Position numbers and translations under genes: made by a program
In this document: in pieces, positions 15,999-24,165 of the stretch
Numbering within the stretch: position 1 is the stretch's first letter
Layout of the letters: every line of letters begins with the position of its first letter
Notes under the pieces: generated by a model
What the model was told of the DNA's origin: nothing
Seen by the model: only the letters and a program-made list of their open reading frames with translations
Database searches by the model: none
From: Geminocystis sp. NIES-3709
GTDB lineage: Bacteria > Cyanobacteriota > Cyanobacteriia > Cyanobacteriales > Cyanobacteriaceae
Direction of reading: 5' to 3'
DNA length: 49,712 nucleotides
NCBI RefSeq assembly: GCF_001548115.1
Contig: NZ_AP014824.1
Span: forward strand, 1-49,712

Positions 15999-17744
15999 AT
16001 GTTCTTAAATTTTGCAGAATTTAGCTTAAAAGTAGGAGAAACCTCTTTCGTGGGTTGTAACCGTTCACAAGATGGTTCAGGCTTTGATTTTAATTTACCT
16101 AATGGTTTTGAAAAATTTAAAGAAGAATTTGATAAGAATAATAGTTCGGAAAAATTTAACCAAGTTCGTGATTTATTTTTTTTAATGTACCGTGTTTTAA
16201 GAAAATTTGAACAGGATAATTTGGGGAATGGTAGATTTAAAACTAAAGATACTAATTCCAATAAAACTCAAGATAAAACCATGTTATCTCAAGGGGGTAA
16301 AACTTTAGAACCAGAAGATGATGAGGATGGAGATCAATGTATTTTATATAGTAAAATCACTCAAATTGAGAAAATACTAGAGGCTTATGATGAATTAGCA
16401 ATTTATTCAATACAGAAAAGAGTCCGAAGAACAGAAGAAATAGATTATGCTCAAATTCACAAGTATTTAGATAGAGCTATCTATTTAGATTACTCTGAAG
16501 AAGATCATGTTATTCATATTGAATCGATGGACTTACCACGCTTAACCATTCATTATGAAAGCACCGATATAATTAAACTTTACTGCTTTATTCTTTATGC
16601 AATTATTGAGCAATTACAAGAAGATGTACCTGAAAATGTCTTAGCTCGAACCCAAGAAATACGTTTTTTAGCAGAACAATTTAGAGATGAATATTTAACT
16701 CATGATCAGTCACTTTTTGACTCTGATTCTTATGAAGAAACAATCTTAATTTTAAAAGAAGTTTTTGACAATATAGACAGAAATACTCATTATAAAGATC
16801 CTGATTATTGGCAATTTTATGAAGCAATAGAAACTTTTTTATATGGTAGTTTAAATTCAGATAGTAATGATGGAGAATTTTGGGGAATAAAAGGACAACA
16901 AGGATTTTCTTATGTTTGGGAAGATATGTGTCAGACTTACTTTTTTAAAAAATATTTTGATTCCAAAAATGATAGATTTAAAATTTGTTTTGCGGATACA
17001 GATATTGTTATAGAAAATTATAAAAATGAAAAAAGAAATAAATTCCATATAAATGATACAAACAATATAAATAGAGTAGGGAACGTTTCACGTAAAAAGC
17101 AAGAATTTGAAGAAAATAAAAAAGACAAAAATTCTTGGTTTTATTGTGATCTTGATGGTGCAGATAATGCTTACACATTAGGAAAAATACGATGGCAATA
17201 TGTCTTTTGTATTCAATTTAATTTAAACAAGGGAGTTTATGAAAATAGTAAAATTAGCAGAAAAAATGAATTAACAAATATCAAATTTCGCTATCCTACA
17301 CCAGATCTTGTTTTACAACATCAAGATTTGACGGTAGAAATCGTAGAAATCATCGATTTTAAAAATGTTTCTATGAAATTTTTTATGGAAAATAAAGATA
17401 AACCTATAGATAAAACAGAGAAAAAATATCGAATTGATGTAATAAAACAATTAGAATATGAATTTGCTTTACAGGAACATGGTTATGAAGTTAAAGAAAA
17501 TCGATTTTTCATCCCTTACTATTACGATATAGAGGCAAAAAGTGAAGGTGAATATGCTGATTTTGACATTTGTGGAATTAAAATATTTAAAGCTAACTTT
17601 TACTACATATTAAATGTTTATTTAGGGACAATAGTAGTTAAATTAGATTTTAAAAAGCCACAGCCCCCAATAGATTTTAAAAAGCCAAAGCCACTAAAAA
17701 AACCTTTTCCGACTCGAAGAAAAAGAAGTAGTATATCACAATAA
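15999..17744 (+). CDS. McrC-like / LlaJI-family restriction nuclease subunit
   Basis: Protein of 581 residues. The C-terminal third carries a PD-(D/E)xK nuclease signature: PTPDLVL (about 432-438) and EIIDFKNV (about 450-457), preceded by KFRY. The N-terminal part has McrC-like beta-rich sequence (FAEFSLKVGETSFVGC) and a long helical middle. Coupled to the McrB-like gene, it should form a GTP-driven restriction complex that cuts foreign, possibly modified, DNA. No methyltransferase gene accompanies it, which favours a modification-dependent (type IV) mode. The C-terminus ends in a short basic, proline-rich tail. Confidence 0.82.
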   Translation: MFLNFAEFSLKVGETSFVGCNRSQDGSGFDFNLPNGFEKFKEEFDKNNSSEKFNQVRDLFFLMYRVLRKFEQDNLGNGRFKTKDTNSNKTQDKTMLSQGGKTLEPEDDEDGDQCILYSKITQIEKILEAYDELAIYSIQKRVRRTEEIDYAQIHKYLDRAIYLDYSEEDHVIHIESMDLPRLTIHYESTDIIKLYCFILYAIIEQLQEDVPENVLARTQEIRFLAEQFRDEYLTHDQSLFDSDSYEETILILKEVFDNIDRNTHYKDPDYWQFYEAIETFLYGSLNSDSNDGEFWGIKGQQGFSYVWEDMCQTYFFKKYFDSKNDRFKICFADTDIVIENYKNEKRNKFHINDTNNINRVGNVSRKKQEFEENKKDKNSWFYCDLDGADNAYTLGKIRWQYVFCIQFNLNKGVYENSKISRKNELTNIKFRYPTPDLVLQHQDLTVEIVEIIDFKNVSMKFFMENKDKPIDKTEKKYRIDVIKQLEYEFALQEHGYEVKENRFFIPYYYDIEAKSEGEYADFDICGIKIFKANFYYILNVYLGTIVVKLDFKKPQPPIDFKKPKPLKKPFPTRRKRSSISQ

Positions 17745-17800
17745 TAAATAAATTAAATAAGCTAATTATCAACAATAATTATATTCCAGAATTATAGATT

Positions 17801-18316
17801 ATGTTTAAGCCAGAATCAATATTTGAAAATAACAATATTATTATTGAAAAAAGCCAAGGAAAAACTTTAGAAAGTAATTATATTCCTTATATATCATTTA
17901 ATAATTTAGAACAGCAAGAAAAAGCTAATGAATATATTGTTAAACAGGTAAAAGAATTTTTTAATTTTTTACAAAAGGATTTTGAAAACTTCTCTTATTT
18001 AGATTACTCGAAGAGCATTACTGATTTAGATTTTAGTGGTAGTCAAAGAAAACCTATAGATTATTTTTATAATTATTTATTAATAGACTTAGTAAAAAGA
18101 GGAAGAGATGAAAATGGAAAACTAATTTCACCTAAAAAATGGACAGTCACTTTTGATATTAATTGTACTCCTATTAAAGTCTCTGAATTAATCATTCCTA
18201 ATTCGGGTAATTTATGCCGTCACTTTGGAACTATTGATGTTGGTGGCACTCCAATTCTTTATTACATTTATTTCACCATGCAAGAAATACTTGATGCCAT
18301 TCGAGATAATGAATAA
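17801..18316 (+). CDS. Hypothetical protein downstream of McrBC
   Basis: Protein of 171 residues, not recognised. It is soluble, with a mixed helix/strand pattern (EYIVKQVKEFFNFLQKDFE; WTVTFDINCTPIKVSELII; GTIDVGGTPILYYIYFTM). It begins 57 bases after McrC on the same strand and is the last gene of the cluster, so it may be a third component, for example a specificity or immunity factor. No catalytic motif is visible. Confidence 0.55.
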   Translation: MFKPESIFENNNIIIEKSQGKTLESNYIPYISFNNLEQQEKANEYIVKQVKEFFNFLQKDFENFSYLDYSKSITDLDFSGSQRKPIDYFYNYLLIDLVKRGRDENGKLISPKKWTVTFDINCTPIKVSELIIPNSGNLCRHFGTIDVGGTPILYYIYFTMQEILDAIRDNE

Positions 18317-18332
18317 TTGATGTCAATCAAAG

Positions 18333-19010
18333 TTATTTATTAAATTTTTTAAAGTTTTTATAACTTAAGTTTTCCAAAATACTATCTATATCTCCATAAA
18401 CTCTTTTAACTTGATTTTCTTCAATAAAGCTATTCTTATAATCATTCCAATCTCCCTTTTTTATACTATTCATTTCATCATATATATTTTTTATAGAAAT
18501 AGCTTTTTCATCAATTACTGTATAAATTATGTCTTTATATTTCTCATATATATCTTGTTCCCAAAAACCTTGATTTAATTTTTCACACCACCATTTTTTA
18601 CCTTCATTGTAATTTGGATCATCATGACATATTCCTAGCAATAAGCTAATTTTTTGTTTATTGTTAAGTATCTCATAAAACAAATTGTTTTTTATCTCTT
18701 TCTTCTGTTCTTTTAAATCTTTTATATAAAAGTATCTTCCTAATAAAAAGGTAAATAGTGGTAATAATTTGCTTAAAAAATCGAAAATATTGTGATTATA
18801 CCCGTTACTCTTTATATATTCAGATACAAAATAAGTAACGATGAAAGGTAAAAAGAGCAACATTACAGAAGGTAAAACTATACCTTTATCATCTATTGTG
18901 TTCAATTTTAATATTAAAGATTGTAACCATTCAAGTTTATATACTAGCCAAAACAAACAAATAACGAATGTAATTATAAATAAACCATAAATTAGTGTAG
19001 TTTCCATCAA
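18333..19010 (-). CDS. Membrane protein of unknown function (2-3 transmembrane segments)
   Basis: Protein of 225 residues. Hydrophobic segments lie at about 5-23 (LIYGLFIITFVICLFWLVY), 46-63 (LPSVMLLFLPFIVTYFV) and 80-95 (FLSKLLPLFTFLLGRYF), followed by a 125-residue Lys/Asn-rich cytoplasmic-type domain with no known motif. It is convergent with the McrBC cluster and ends 17 bases from it. Small membrane proteins with a soluble tail beside defence genes are sometimes pore-forming effectors, but nothing here proves that. Confidence 0.6.
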   Translation of the reverse strand: MMETTLIYGLFIITFVICLFWLVYKLEWLQSLILKLNTIDDKGIVLPSVMLLFLPFIVTYFVSEYIKSNGYNHNIFDFLSKLLPLFTFLLGRYFYIKDLKEQKKEIKNNLFYEILNNKQKISLLLGICHDDPNYNEGKKWWCEKLNQGFWEQDIYEKYKDIIYTVIDEKAISIKNIYDEMNSIKKGDWNDYKNSFIEENQVKRVYGDIDSILENLSYKNFKKFNK

Positions 19011-19097
19011 ATTAATTATATGTTTTAATCTATTTTTTTGTCTTTTGATTTCTATAAAAATGTTAACCTCAAAATTAAAATTAATCTTTTAACAACA

Positions 19098-19217
19098 ATG
19101 GTACAGGTAACACAGCATCGTTATATTGTTTCTGATTCATCAATTCTTAACGGTGAACCTATTATTGAAAGTACTCGTACCCCTGTTAGGTCGATCGCGC
19201 AGCGCCACCTTTGGTGA
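19098..19217 (+). pseudogene. Truncated DUF433 gene copy
   Basis: The frame MVQVTQHRYIVSDSSILNGE and the following residues nearly match the first 30 residues of the intact DUF433 gene at 20090, then run into a 23-bp GC-rich element and stop. Nucleotide similarity starts upstream of the ATG, so about 140 bp (19058-19195 against 20049-20186) was duplicated. The rest of the gene is missing. Confidence 0.75.
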
Positions 19218-19218
19218 T
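19196..19218 (+). repeat. Small GC-rich hairpin element in a CGATCG site
   Basis: 23 bases lie between CGAT and CGCC at the truncation point of the DUF433 copy. Read on the minus strand it starts with the hairpin CACC-AAA-GGTG and continues GCGCTGCGCG. It is related to the elements at 22135 and 39120. Confidence 0.55.
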
Positions 19219-19229
19219 CGCCTTTTCCG

Positions 19230-19655
19230 TTAGTTGATTTCTGCGATAAATTGTAAAAATTGTCTTGGTGTTAAAATAGGAATACCTTGAAAGGGATGCA
19301 ATTCTAATAAGTCTTTATCCCCTGTTATAATGTGTGTTGCATTTCCATTAACGGCTAACTCTAAAAATTTATTATCGTTGAAATCTCGACAAATCTCTAT
19401 TTTGTCAGTAATTTCTATGATTTGTGCTTCTATATATAAACTAGCTAGAAAATCCTCACGAATTTCTCTGGAGAGATAACGATCGAATTTTTGACGACTC
19501 AATACATCAATTAGTTCTGATAAAATCTCAGAAGAAATTAAAAGCACTCCCTTTTCTTTTGCTTCTCTAAAAACTTGCATAGTAGTAGATTCAGAGAAAA
19601 TCAACGCACTTACTATTACATTAGTATCAATAACAATTCGTTTAGTTTTCATCAT
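19230..19655 (-). CDS. PIN-domain toxin (PIN_3-like)
   Basis: Protein of about 140 residues; translation could start at either of two adjacent ATGs (19655 or 19652). Acidic residues of the PIN site are seen in VIDTNVIVSALIF, SSEILSELIDVL, DFNDNKFLELA and ITGDKDLLEL. The ending GIPILTPRQFL is typical of this subfamily of putative toxin ribonucleases. The start overlaps the antitoxin gene at 19642-19863 by 14 bases, indicating a coupled TA pair. Confidence 0.85.
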   Translation of the reverse strand: MMKTKRIVIDTNVIVSALIFSESTTMQVFREAKEKGVLLISSEILSELIDVLSRQKFDRYLSREIREDFLASLYIEAQIIEITDKIEICRDFNDNKFLELAVNGNATHIITGDKDLLELHPFQGIPILTPRQFLQFIAEIN

Positions 19656-19863
19656 TGAGAATTGATTCTAAAATTTCTGGAGTCATTCCATTGGCGATCG
19701 CTTGTTGACTTGCTTCTTCCATAATGTCTAGCAGTGGTTTTTGATTAATAGCCTTTTTTAGCATTACATTGAGAAACATAGCGATTTTCTGTTGTTTTTC
19801 AGGTTCGGTTTCTCGGTAAGCCTTGGCAATTTCAGGATCAACTTGAATGGTAATTGTTTCCAT
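19642..19863 (-). CDS. Antitoxin of PIN toxin
   Basis: Protein of 73 residues starting METITIQVDPEIAKAY, a ribbon-helix-helix-like strand and helix, followed by KIAMFLNVMLKKAI and an acidic-ended helix GMTPEILESILNDEN. It overlaps the downstream PIN toxin gene. A relic of the same C-terminus is found at 13321-13377. A HIP1 site GCGATCGC lies inside the gene at about 19695. Confidence 0.78.
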   Translation of the reverse strand: METITIQVDPEIAKAYRETEPEKQQKIAMFLNVMLKKAINQKPLLDIMEEASQQAIANGMTPEILESILNDEN

Positions 19864-19972
19864 TGTTCCTTAACAGTTAACTAAATAGTATCTTTAATTA
19901 TAGTAAAAATCCATTAAATGAAGTATTTACACTATTAGACATCGGGGAAAAATTAAGATTTTTTCTGGGTAT

Positions 19973-19991
19973 TTCGGGCTTCTCGCCCGAA
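19973..19991. promoter_or_regulatory. GC-rich 7-bp perfect hairpin between divergent TA genes
   Basis: TTCGGGC (19973-19979) and GCCCGAA (19985-19991) pair exactly around a 5-base loop. It sits between the leftward antitoxin (from 19863) and the rightward DUF433 gene (from 20090). No T-run follows, so it is a candidate operator or a small palindromic element rather than a terminator. Confidence 0.45.
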
Positions 19992-20089
19992 TGAGGTCGA
20001 AGTCTATTAAGGTTAAAATAACTCGGAATGAAATTAAAGTAGATTATGATAATGTTAACCTAAAAATTAAAATCAATATTTTAACAAAA

Positions 20090-20368
20090 ATGGTACAGGC
20101 AACACAGCATCGTTATATTGTTTCCGATTCATCAATTCTTAACGGTGAACCAATTATTGAAGGTACTCGCACCCCTGTCAGGGCGATCGTTGAAACATGG
20201 CGAATGGGAATTACACCCGAAGAAATCCCTCAAGGAATGCCTCATTTAACTCTAAGTCAAGTATTTTCCGCCCTTGCTTATTACAGTGAATTTACCGAAG
20301 AAATTAATCATTATATTGAATTAAACCGCATTCCAGACCATTTAATCGATCGCCTCGTTAAAGATTAA
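20090..20368 (+). CDS. DUF433-family protein (putative antitoxin)
   Basis: Protein of 92 residues from the ATG at 20090; an upstream ATG at 19991 lies in poorly conserved sequence and is shared only partly with the duplicate copy. The core ILNGEPIIEGTRTPVRAIVETWRMG and GMPHLTLSQVFSALAYY is the DUF433 signature, a helix-turn-helix-like antitoxin normally followed by a PIN-like DUF5615 toxin. Here the downstream partner is absent; an IS701 element starts 5 bases after the stop. The toxin was probably lost or displaced by that insertion. Confidence 0.82.
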   Translation: MVQATQHRYIVSDSSILNGEPIIEGTRTPVRAIVETWRMGITPEEIPQGMPHLTLSQVFSALAYYSEFTEEINHYIELNRIPDHLIDRLVKD

Positions 20369-20373
20369 ACTAT

Positions 20374-21725
20374 CGGTACTTAGACAAAACAATAACAACA
20401 ATTAAGCTATAATATTTACATTATATTGTTTTTAGGTCAAAATGAAAGAAATCACATCTTCATCAATGCCACCCTGTTTCGAGCGTTGGTGCCAAAAAAT
20501 AGACCCTGTATTAAAAACAAAAGCACAAAAACGAGAGTTTAGAAATTATTTGGGCGGTTTATTAGGTGATTCTCAAAGAAAAAATCTCACTCAAATTGCC
20601 CATAATAATCTTGATATTACTTATCATAAGTTACATCATTTCCTAACAGAATCCACTTGGAATTATGATGAGGTAAATAATAAAAGACTAGAAATTATTG
20701 CCTCATGTCGTCAAACTAAAATAAGTCGCTCTTTCTCTTTAATTATCGATGATTCAGGTCATCGTAAAAGTGGCAATTTTACTGACTGTGTGGGACGACA
20801 ATATATTGGTGAAATTGGCAAAACTGATAATGGTAATATCCGCAGTCACCACCCACATTTATGATGGGGTCAGAAGTTTTCCCTTAGACGTTGAATTATA
20901 TGAAAAAGCGGAAAATTTCCCCTTGGGAAAAGATGACCCACAATTTCAAAAAAAACCCGATATTGCCTTTAATTTAATTGAAAAATGTTTAAACCGAAAT
21001 TACCATCCTCAAATAATTTTAATGGATGGGGGTTATGGGAACAATACTAATTTATTAGAAAAATTAGAACAAAAAAATTTAAAATATATAGGAATTATTG
21101 CAAAAAATAGATTAGTACAAGTAGTAAAAGAAGATTTGAGAGAGTCTGAAAAAAGAATAGATGAAATAGCTAAATTATTACCTCAAGAGAGTTTTGAAGA
21201 AATAAAAACAGGTAAAAATAGAGAAAAAACTCTTTGGGTAGCAACCATAAAAATTAAATTATCAGCCTTATCAGGAATAAAAACCCTAGCTATCGTCATG
21301 AATGCTCCCAGTTTTGAAAAGTCCACAGATATTGATTATTTAATGACCAATGAAACAGGAGAAAAAGTCTGTGCAAATTGGATAGTAGAAACTTATACAT
21401 CAAGAAATTGGATAGAAGTATTTTACCGTGAAATTAAGGGATGGTTAGGCTTATCAGAATACCAAGTGAGAAATAAAAGAAGTTTAATGAGACATTTTAT
21501 ATTGGTATTTTGCGCCTATACTTTTATTCAATGGCATCGTTTGACAGGGGGATTGAGAAGGCAATGGGGAAATAAACCCTTAAATACTTTTGCAGAGGCA
21601 TTGGAAGCGTTTCGGACGGCAGTATCTTTTCGTTTCTTTCAATGGTTAAAAGATAATGTGGAAGTATTTAGCTTATATAAAGCAAGTTTAGGGTTTATTT
21701 GGGCATAATTTTTGTCTAAGTACCG
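20374..21725 (+). mobile_element. IS701-family insertion sequence
   Basis: About 1352 bp bounded by perfect 16-bp terminal inverted repeats: CGGTACTTAGACAAAA at 20374-20389 and its complement at 21710-21725. It carries one transposase interrupted by a frameshift. No convincing target-site duplication was seen in the flanks. Confidence 0.85.
20442..21708 (+). pseudogene. IS701-family transposase, frameshifted
   Basis: The first part (20442-about 20838) reads FERWCQKIDPVLKTKAQKR and SLIIDDSGHRKSGNFTDCVG, containing the first catalytic Asp, then GRQYIGEIGKTDNGN. The second part continues in another frame with AVTTHIYDGVRSFPLDVEL, LMDGGYGNN (second Asp) and NWIEVFYREIKGWLGL (Glu). The two parts join if one base near 20839 is dropped (ATC-C-GCA), so a single-base insertion broke the gene. 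Programmed frameshifting is not usual in IS701, so I regard the copy as inactive unless the base is a sequencing error. Confidence 0.8.
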
Positions 21726-22205
21726 TTATTAGCTAAAGGCTCAGAAATTGTCGAGCAAATTTTAGAAATTAGTCAGCGAGACTACCTCGTTTCTCCTCAA
21801 GATAACCGCCCTGTATTGTTATCATTGATGGAATCTGACATTCATCGAGTTATTGCACCCATCACTATTACCGCATGGTTAACAGTGGATGAGTTTCGTT
21901 GGGAAAAGTATATCCCCCAGATACCTCGTGATTTAAACTATGGTTTAGTGACTCAATATCCCGAAGCTATTTGTGCTTATGGGGCATTTATGGGTAATTT
22001 TAACCGCAATCAATTCCTTAATCTCCTCTCCACAACTACGATCGAAAAATGTGGTTTACTGGCAGGGAAAGAAGCTAATCGTCAAATACAAGAGTTAAAA
22101 ACCAGAAGATTCTTAAAACATCATAGAGTTCGATGCCGAAGGCACAGCTACGCTGCACGAATTTTTAAGACAGAAATTTTGAGTTTCGATCAACATTTTC
22201 CGTAA
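21726..22205 (+). pseudogene. 5'-truncated gene next to IS701, C-terminus altered by a 23-bp insertion
   Basis: A frame open from the IS edge reads LLAKGSEIVEQILEISQRD, then SLMESDIHRVIAPITITAW, then GAFMGNFNRNQFLNLLS, then LLAGKEANRQIQELKTRRF. The protein family is not recognised. The 5' end is missing at the IS701 border. Near the 3' end a 23-bp element (22135-22157) shifts the frame: without it the protein would end VRSNF-stop, with it the frame runs 18 residues further to 22205. Internal starts at 21816 (TTG) or 21828 (ATG) could still give a short product. Confidence 0.6.
22135..22157 (+). repeat. Small GC-rich hairpin element splitting a CGATCGAA site
   Basis: 23 bases between CGAT and CGAATTT. 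It starts GCCGAAGGCAC and ends CGCTGCA. Together with the preceding T it forms a TGCC-GAA-GGCA hairpin. It shares its first 11 bases and GCTGC with the element at 39120-39140, which sits in the same target context CGAT/CGAATT. Confidence 0.65.
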
Positions 22206-22231
22206 AAATACTAACTTCTAAGAAATCACTA

Positions 22232-22528
22232 ATGATTAATCATCTCAAAGATTTAGCACGTTGGTTGTATCCTAAACCTACTGTTAATTATTTATCAGAT
22301 CATAGAATCGTTTTAATCACATTTCCCCAATGGCAAGAAATAGAACATGATAGGGAGCATCCGACGATCGACTTAACTTGTATTATGCTCAAATCAGAAG
22401 ATTCAGAAGTTCCATACTACGTTAGAGAGCCTTTATTTACTATAGTAGATGAATATCAAGACTATATAACTCAGATCTTGCATCAGTACAATTACACCAA
22501 AGAGACAGAACGGAAAAATCAATTTTAG
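22232..22528 (+). CDS. Hypothetical protein
   Basis: Protein of 98 residues, not recognised. Sequence such as LSDHRIVLITFPQWQEIEHD and FTIVDEYQDYITQILHQYN suggests a small soluble mixed-fold protein. It stands between the IS701-truncated gene and an IS5-family element whose inverted repeat begins 17 bases after its stop. Confidence 0.45.
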   Translation: MINHLKDLARWLYPKPTVNYLSDHRIVLITFPQWQEIEHDREHPTIDLTCIMLKSEDSEVPYYVREPLFTIVDEYQDYITQILHQYNYTKETERKNQF

Positions 22529-22544
22529 GAGTTTTAAAATCAAT

Positions 22545-23683
22545 TAGATCTCTTGCAAAATTATAATGAACATAAAAAGATGATAGGATAAGACAAAATA
22601 TTAGCAATCGCCTTTAATTTAATTAAAGAAAATAAGTGCCTTTATACAGTTAATCATAATTCTTGCTTATATAATTCTCAACCTAGGAAAGTAAATACCC
22701 ATTGGCGATAAAATACACAAATTAATTTACTGGATTCTTTAATATAGTTCTTAAATAATAGCTATGTCTTTTTTCACTATTTCATAGTTATAAATTCCCG
22801 CAATTAAGTTGAATCTTAACCCAAATCTTTTTCTTTTATTTCTATATTTTTCTGATAGTATTCTAAATATTTTAAGTTTTCTATTTACATGTTCAATTAC
22901 GATTCTTTGTCGATTTAACTCTCTATTTTTTCTTTTTTCTTCTTGGGTTAACTTTCTTTTTTTTGTTTTCTTTTTTGGTATTTCGCTTAATTTATGAATT
23001 TTTTCTATACCTTGATAACCTTTGTCTACTAAACACTTTATTTTTTCACTTAATGGTAATCTACTGTTTTTAAAAATTTTAAAATCATGTTCTCTTCCTC
23101 GTCCATTTACATAACAAATTATTTCCAAGGTATCTTTATTAACTACTAATTGTGCTTTAAATGTATGTTCCTTCTTTTTGCCACTATAGTAAATTTTTTG
23201 TCTTTTTTTTGGTCTTTCGATTGCTATTTCAGTAACATCTATTAATACTGCCTTAATTTCATTCTCTTTTTTTATCAATTCTTTTTTACCACCTAGGGAA
23301 AAATAACCTGATTTGAGCAAGATTTTTTCAATTTTATGAACTGTTCTACAAACCGTTGATTCTGAGATATTCCAGTACTCTGATATGTGAAAATAAGTTC
23401 GATATTCTCTCAAATATTCCAAGGTTACTAAAATCTGCTCGGACACTGTTAATTTGCTTTTCCTTCCTCTTTTGTGATTGTTTTGTTCTTTTTTGACTAT
23501 TTCTACTAAAAGATTATAGGTTTCTTTTTTTACTCCAAATCTCCTTTTAAACTTTTCTGGCTTTAATTTTTTTATTCTCTCAAGTTTCATAATTAAATCT
23601 TATACTTAAGGTATCCTCCATCGCCCAAAATTATAGATTATTCTGGTTAATCCTATCTCGTATTTAATTTTGCAAGAGGTCTA
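22545..23683 (-). mobile_element. IS5-family insertion sequence
   Basis: About 1139 bp. The ends are imperfect inverted repeats, TAGATCTCTTGCAAAATTA on the left and, on the opposite strand at the right, TAGACCTCTTGCAAAATTA (18 of 19). Both arms are followed by GATAGGAT some 15-20 bases further in. A 190-bp non-coding stretch lies between the left end and the transposase gene. Exact ends are uncertain by a few bases and the target duplication was not resolved. Confidence 0.75.
22751..23590 (-). CDS. IS5-family transposase
   Basis: Protein of 279 residues, apparently intact. An N-terminal helix-turn-helix (KKETYNLLVEIVKKEQNN, then YFHISEYWNISESTVCRTV) is followed by DDE motifs: VLIDVTEIAIERP (Asp), LVDKGYQGI (Asp) and RIVIEHVNRKLKIFRIL (Glu). 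This order and the DKGYQG motif are typical of IS5-group transposases in cyanobacteria. It is very Lys-rich and AT-rich compared with neighbouring genes. Confidence 0.9.
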   Translation of the reverse strand: MKLERIKKLKPEKFKRRFGVKKETYNLLVEIVKKEQNNHKRGRKSKLTVSEQILVTLEYLREYRTYFHISEYWNISESTVCRTVHKIEKILLKSGYFSLGGKKELIKKENEIKAVLIDVTEIAIERPKKRQKIYYSGKKKEHTFKAQLVVNKDTLEIICYVNGRGREHDFKIFKNSRLPLSEKIKCLVDKGYQGIEKIHKLSEIPKKKTKKRKLTQEEKRKNRELNRQRIVIEHVNRKLKIFRILSEKYRNKRKRFGLRFNLIAGIYNYEIVKKDIAII

Positions 23684-23739
23684 TTCTTATCACTTTTCCC
23701 TGTTCCCTGTTCCCTTTTCCCTCTCTTTACCGAGAATTT

Positions 23740-24039
23740 ATGATAAAGGTGCAAGATCTGAGTATAATGATTGGTTGTTGGTATATTAACCCCACAAGGA
23801 AAAAATCTTGGAATGAATATTTATCCCTCACTGAATTCACAGCTAGTAGAATTCACCCTGATTTAGAAGAGGCAAAAAAAACCTTAGATGGGATAAAACC
23901 ATGTGCAACAGAAAAGAAAAAATATATGTATTTAGATTGGCAACAGTTCAATAAATTATTCACAACTTGGCAGTGGATAGGATTACAGGATTTGGGATTA
24001 ATTGAAATTATCGATGGAAAAATTATCTATTTATATTAA
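23740..24039 (+). CDS. Hypothetical protein
   Basis: Protein of up to 99 residues, not recognised; an internal ATG at 23767 (MIGCWYINPTRKKSW) may be the true start. It contains YMYLDWQQFNKLFTTWQWIG and ends in LIEIIDGKIIYLY. A CCCTGTTCCC-type repeat tract (about 23696-23722) lies immediately upstream. The gene is isolated between the IS5 element and the integrase. Confidence 0.45.
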   Translation: MIKVQDLSIMIGCWYINPTRKKSWNEYLSLTEFTASRIHPDLEEAKKTLDGIKPCATEKKKYMYLDWQQFNKLFTTWQWIGLQDLGLIEIIDGKIIYLY

Positions 24040-24165
24040 TTCATTCATTGATAAAAAACGGATAACAATGAGTGAATAGGATTAATTTAACTTAATGGAT
24101 CAAAAAAAAAGCTCAAAGATGTGAAAGAATAGAAGAATAACGAGAACGGAACTTTGAGTTATATT

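Noticed and set aside
19973-19991. Rho-independent terminator
   Set aside because: The hairpin is GC-rich and perfect but no T-run follows on either strand, and it lies between divergent genes.
20374-21725. Target-site duplication of the IS701 element
   Set aside because: Flanks CTAT and TTAT do not give a convincing direct repeat, so none is claimed.
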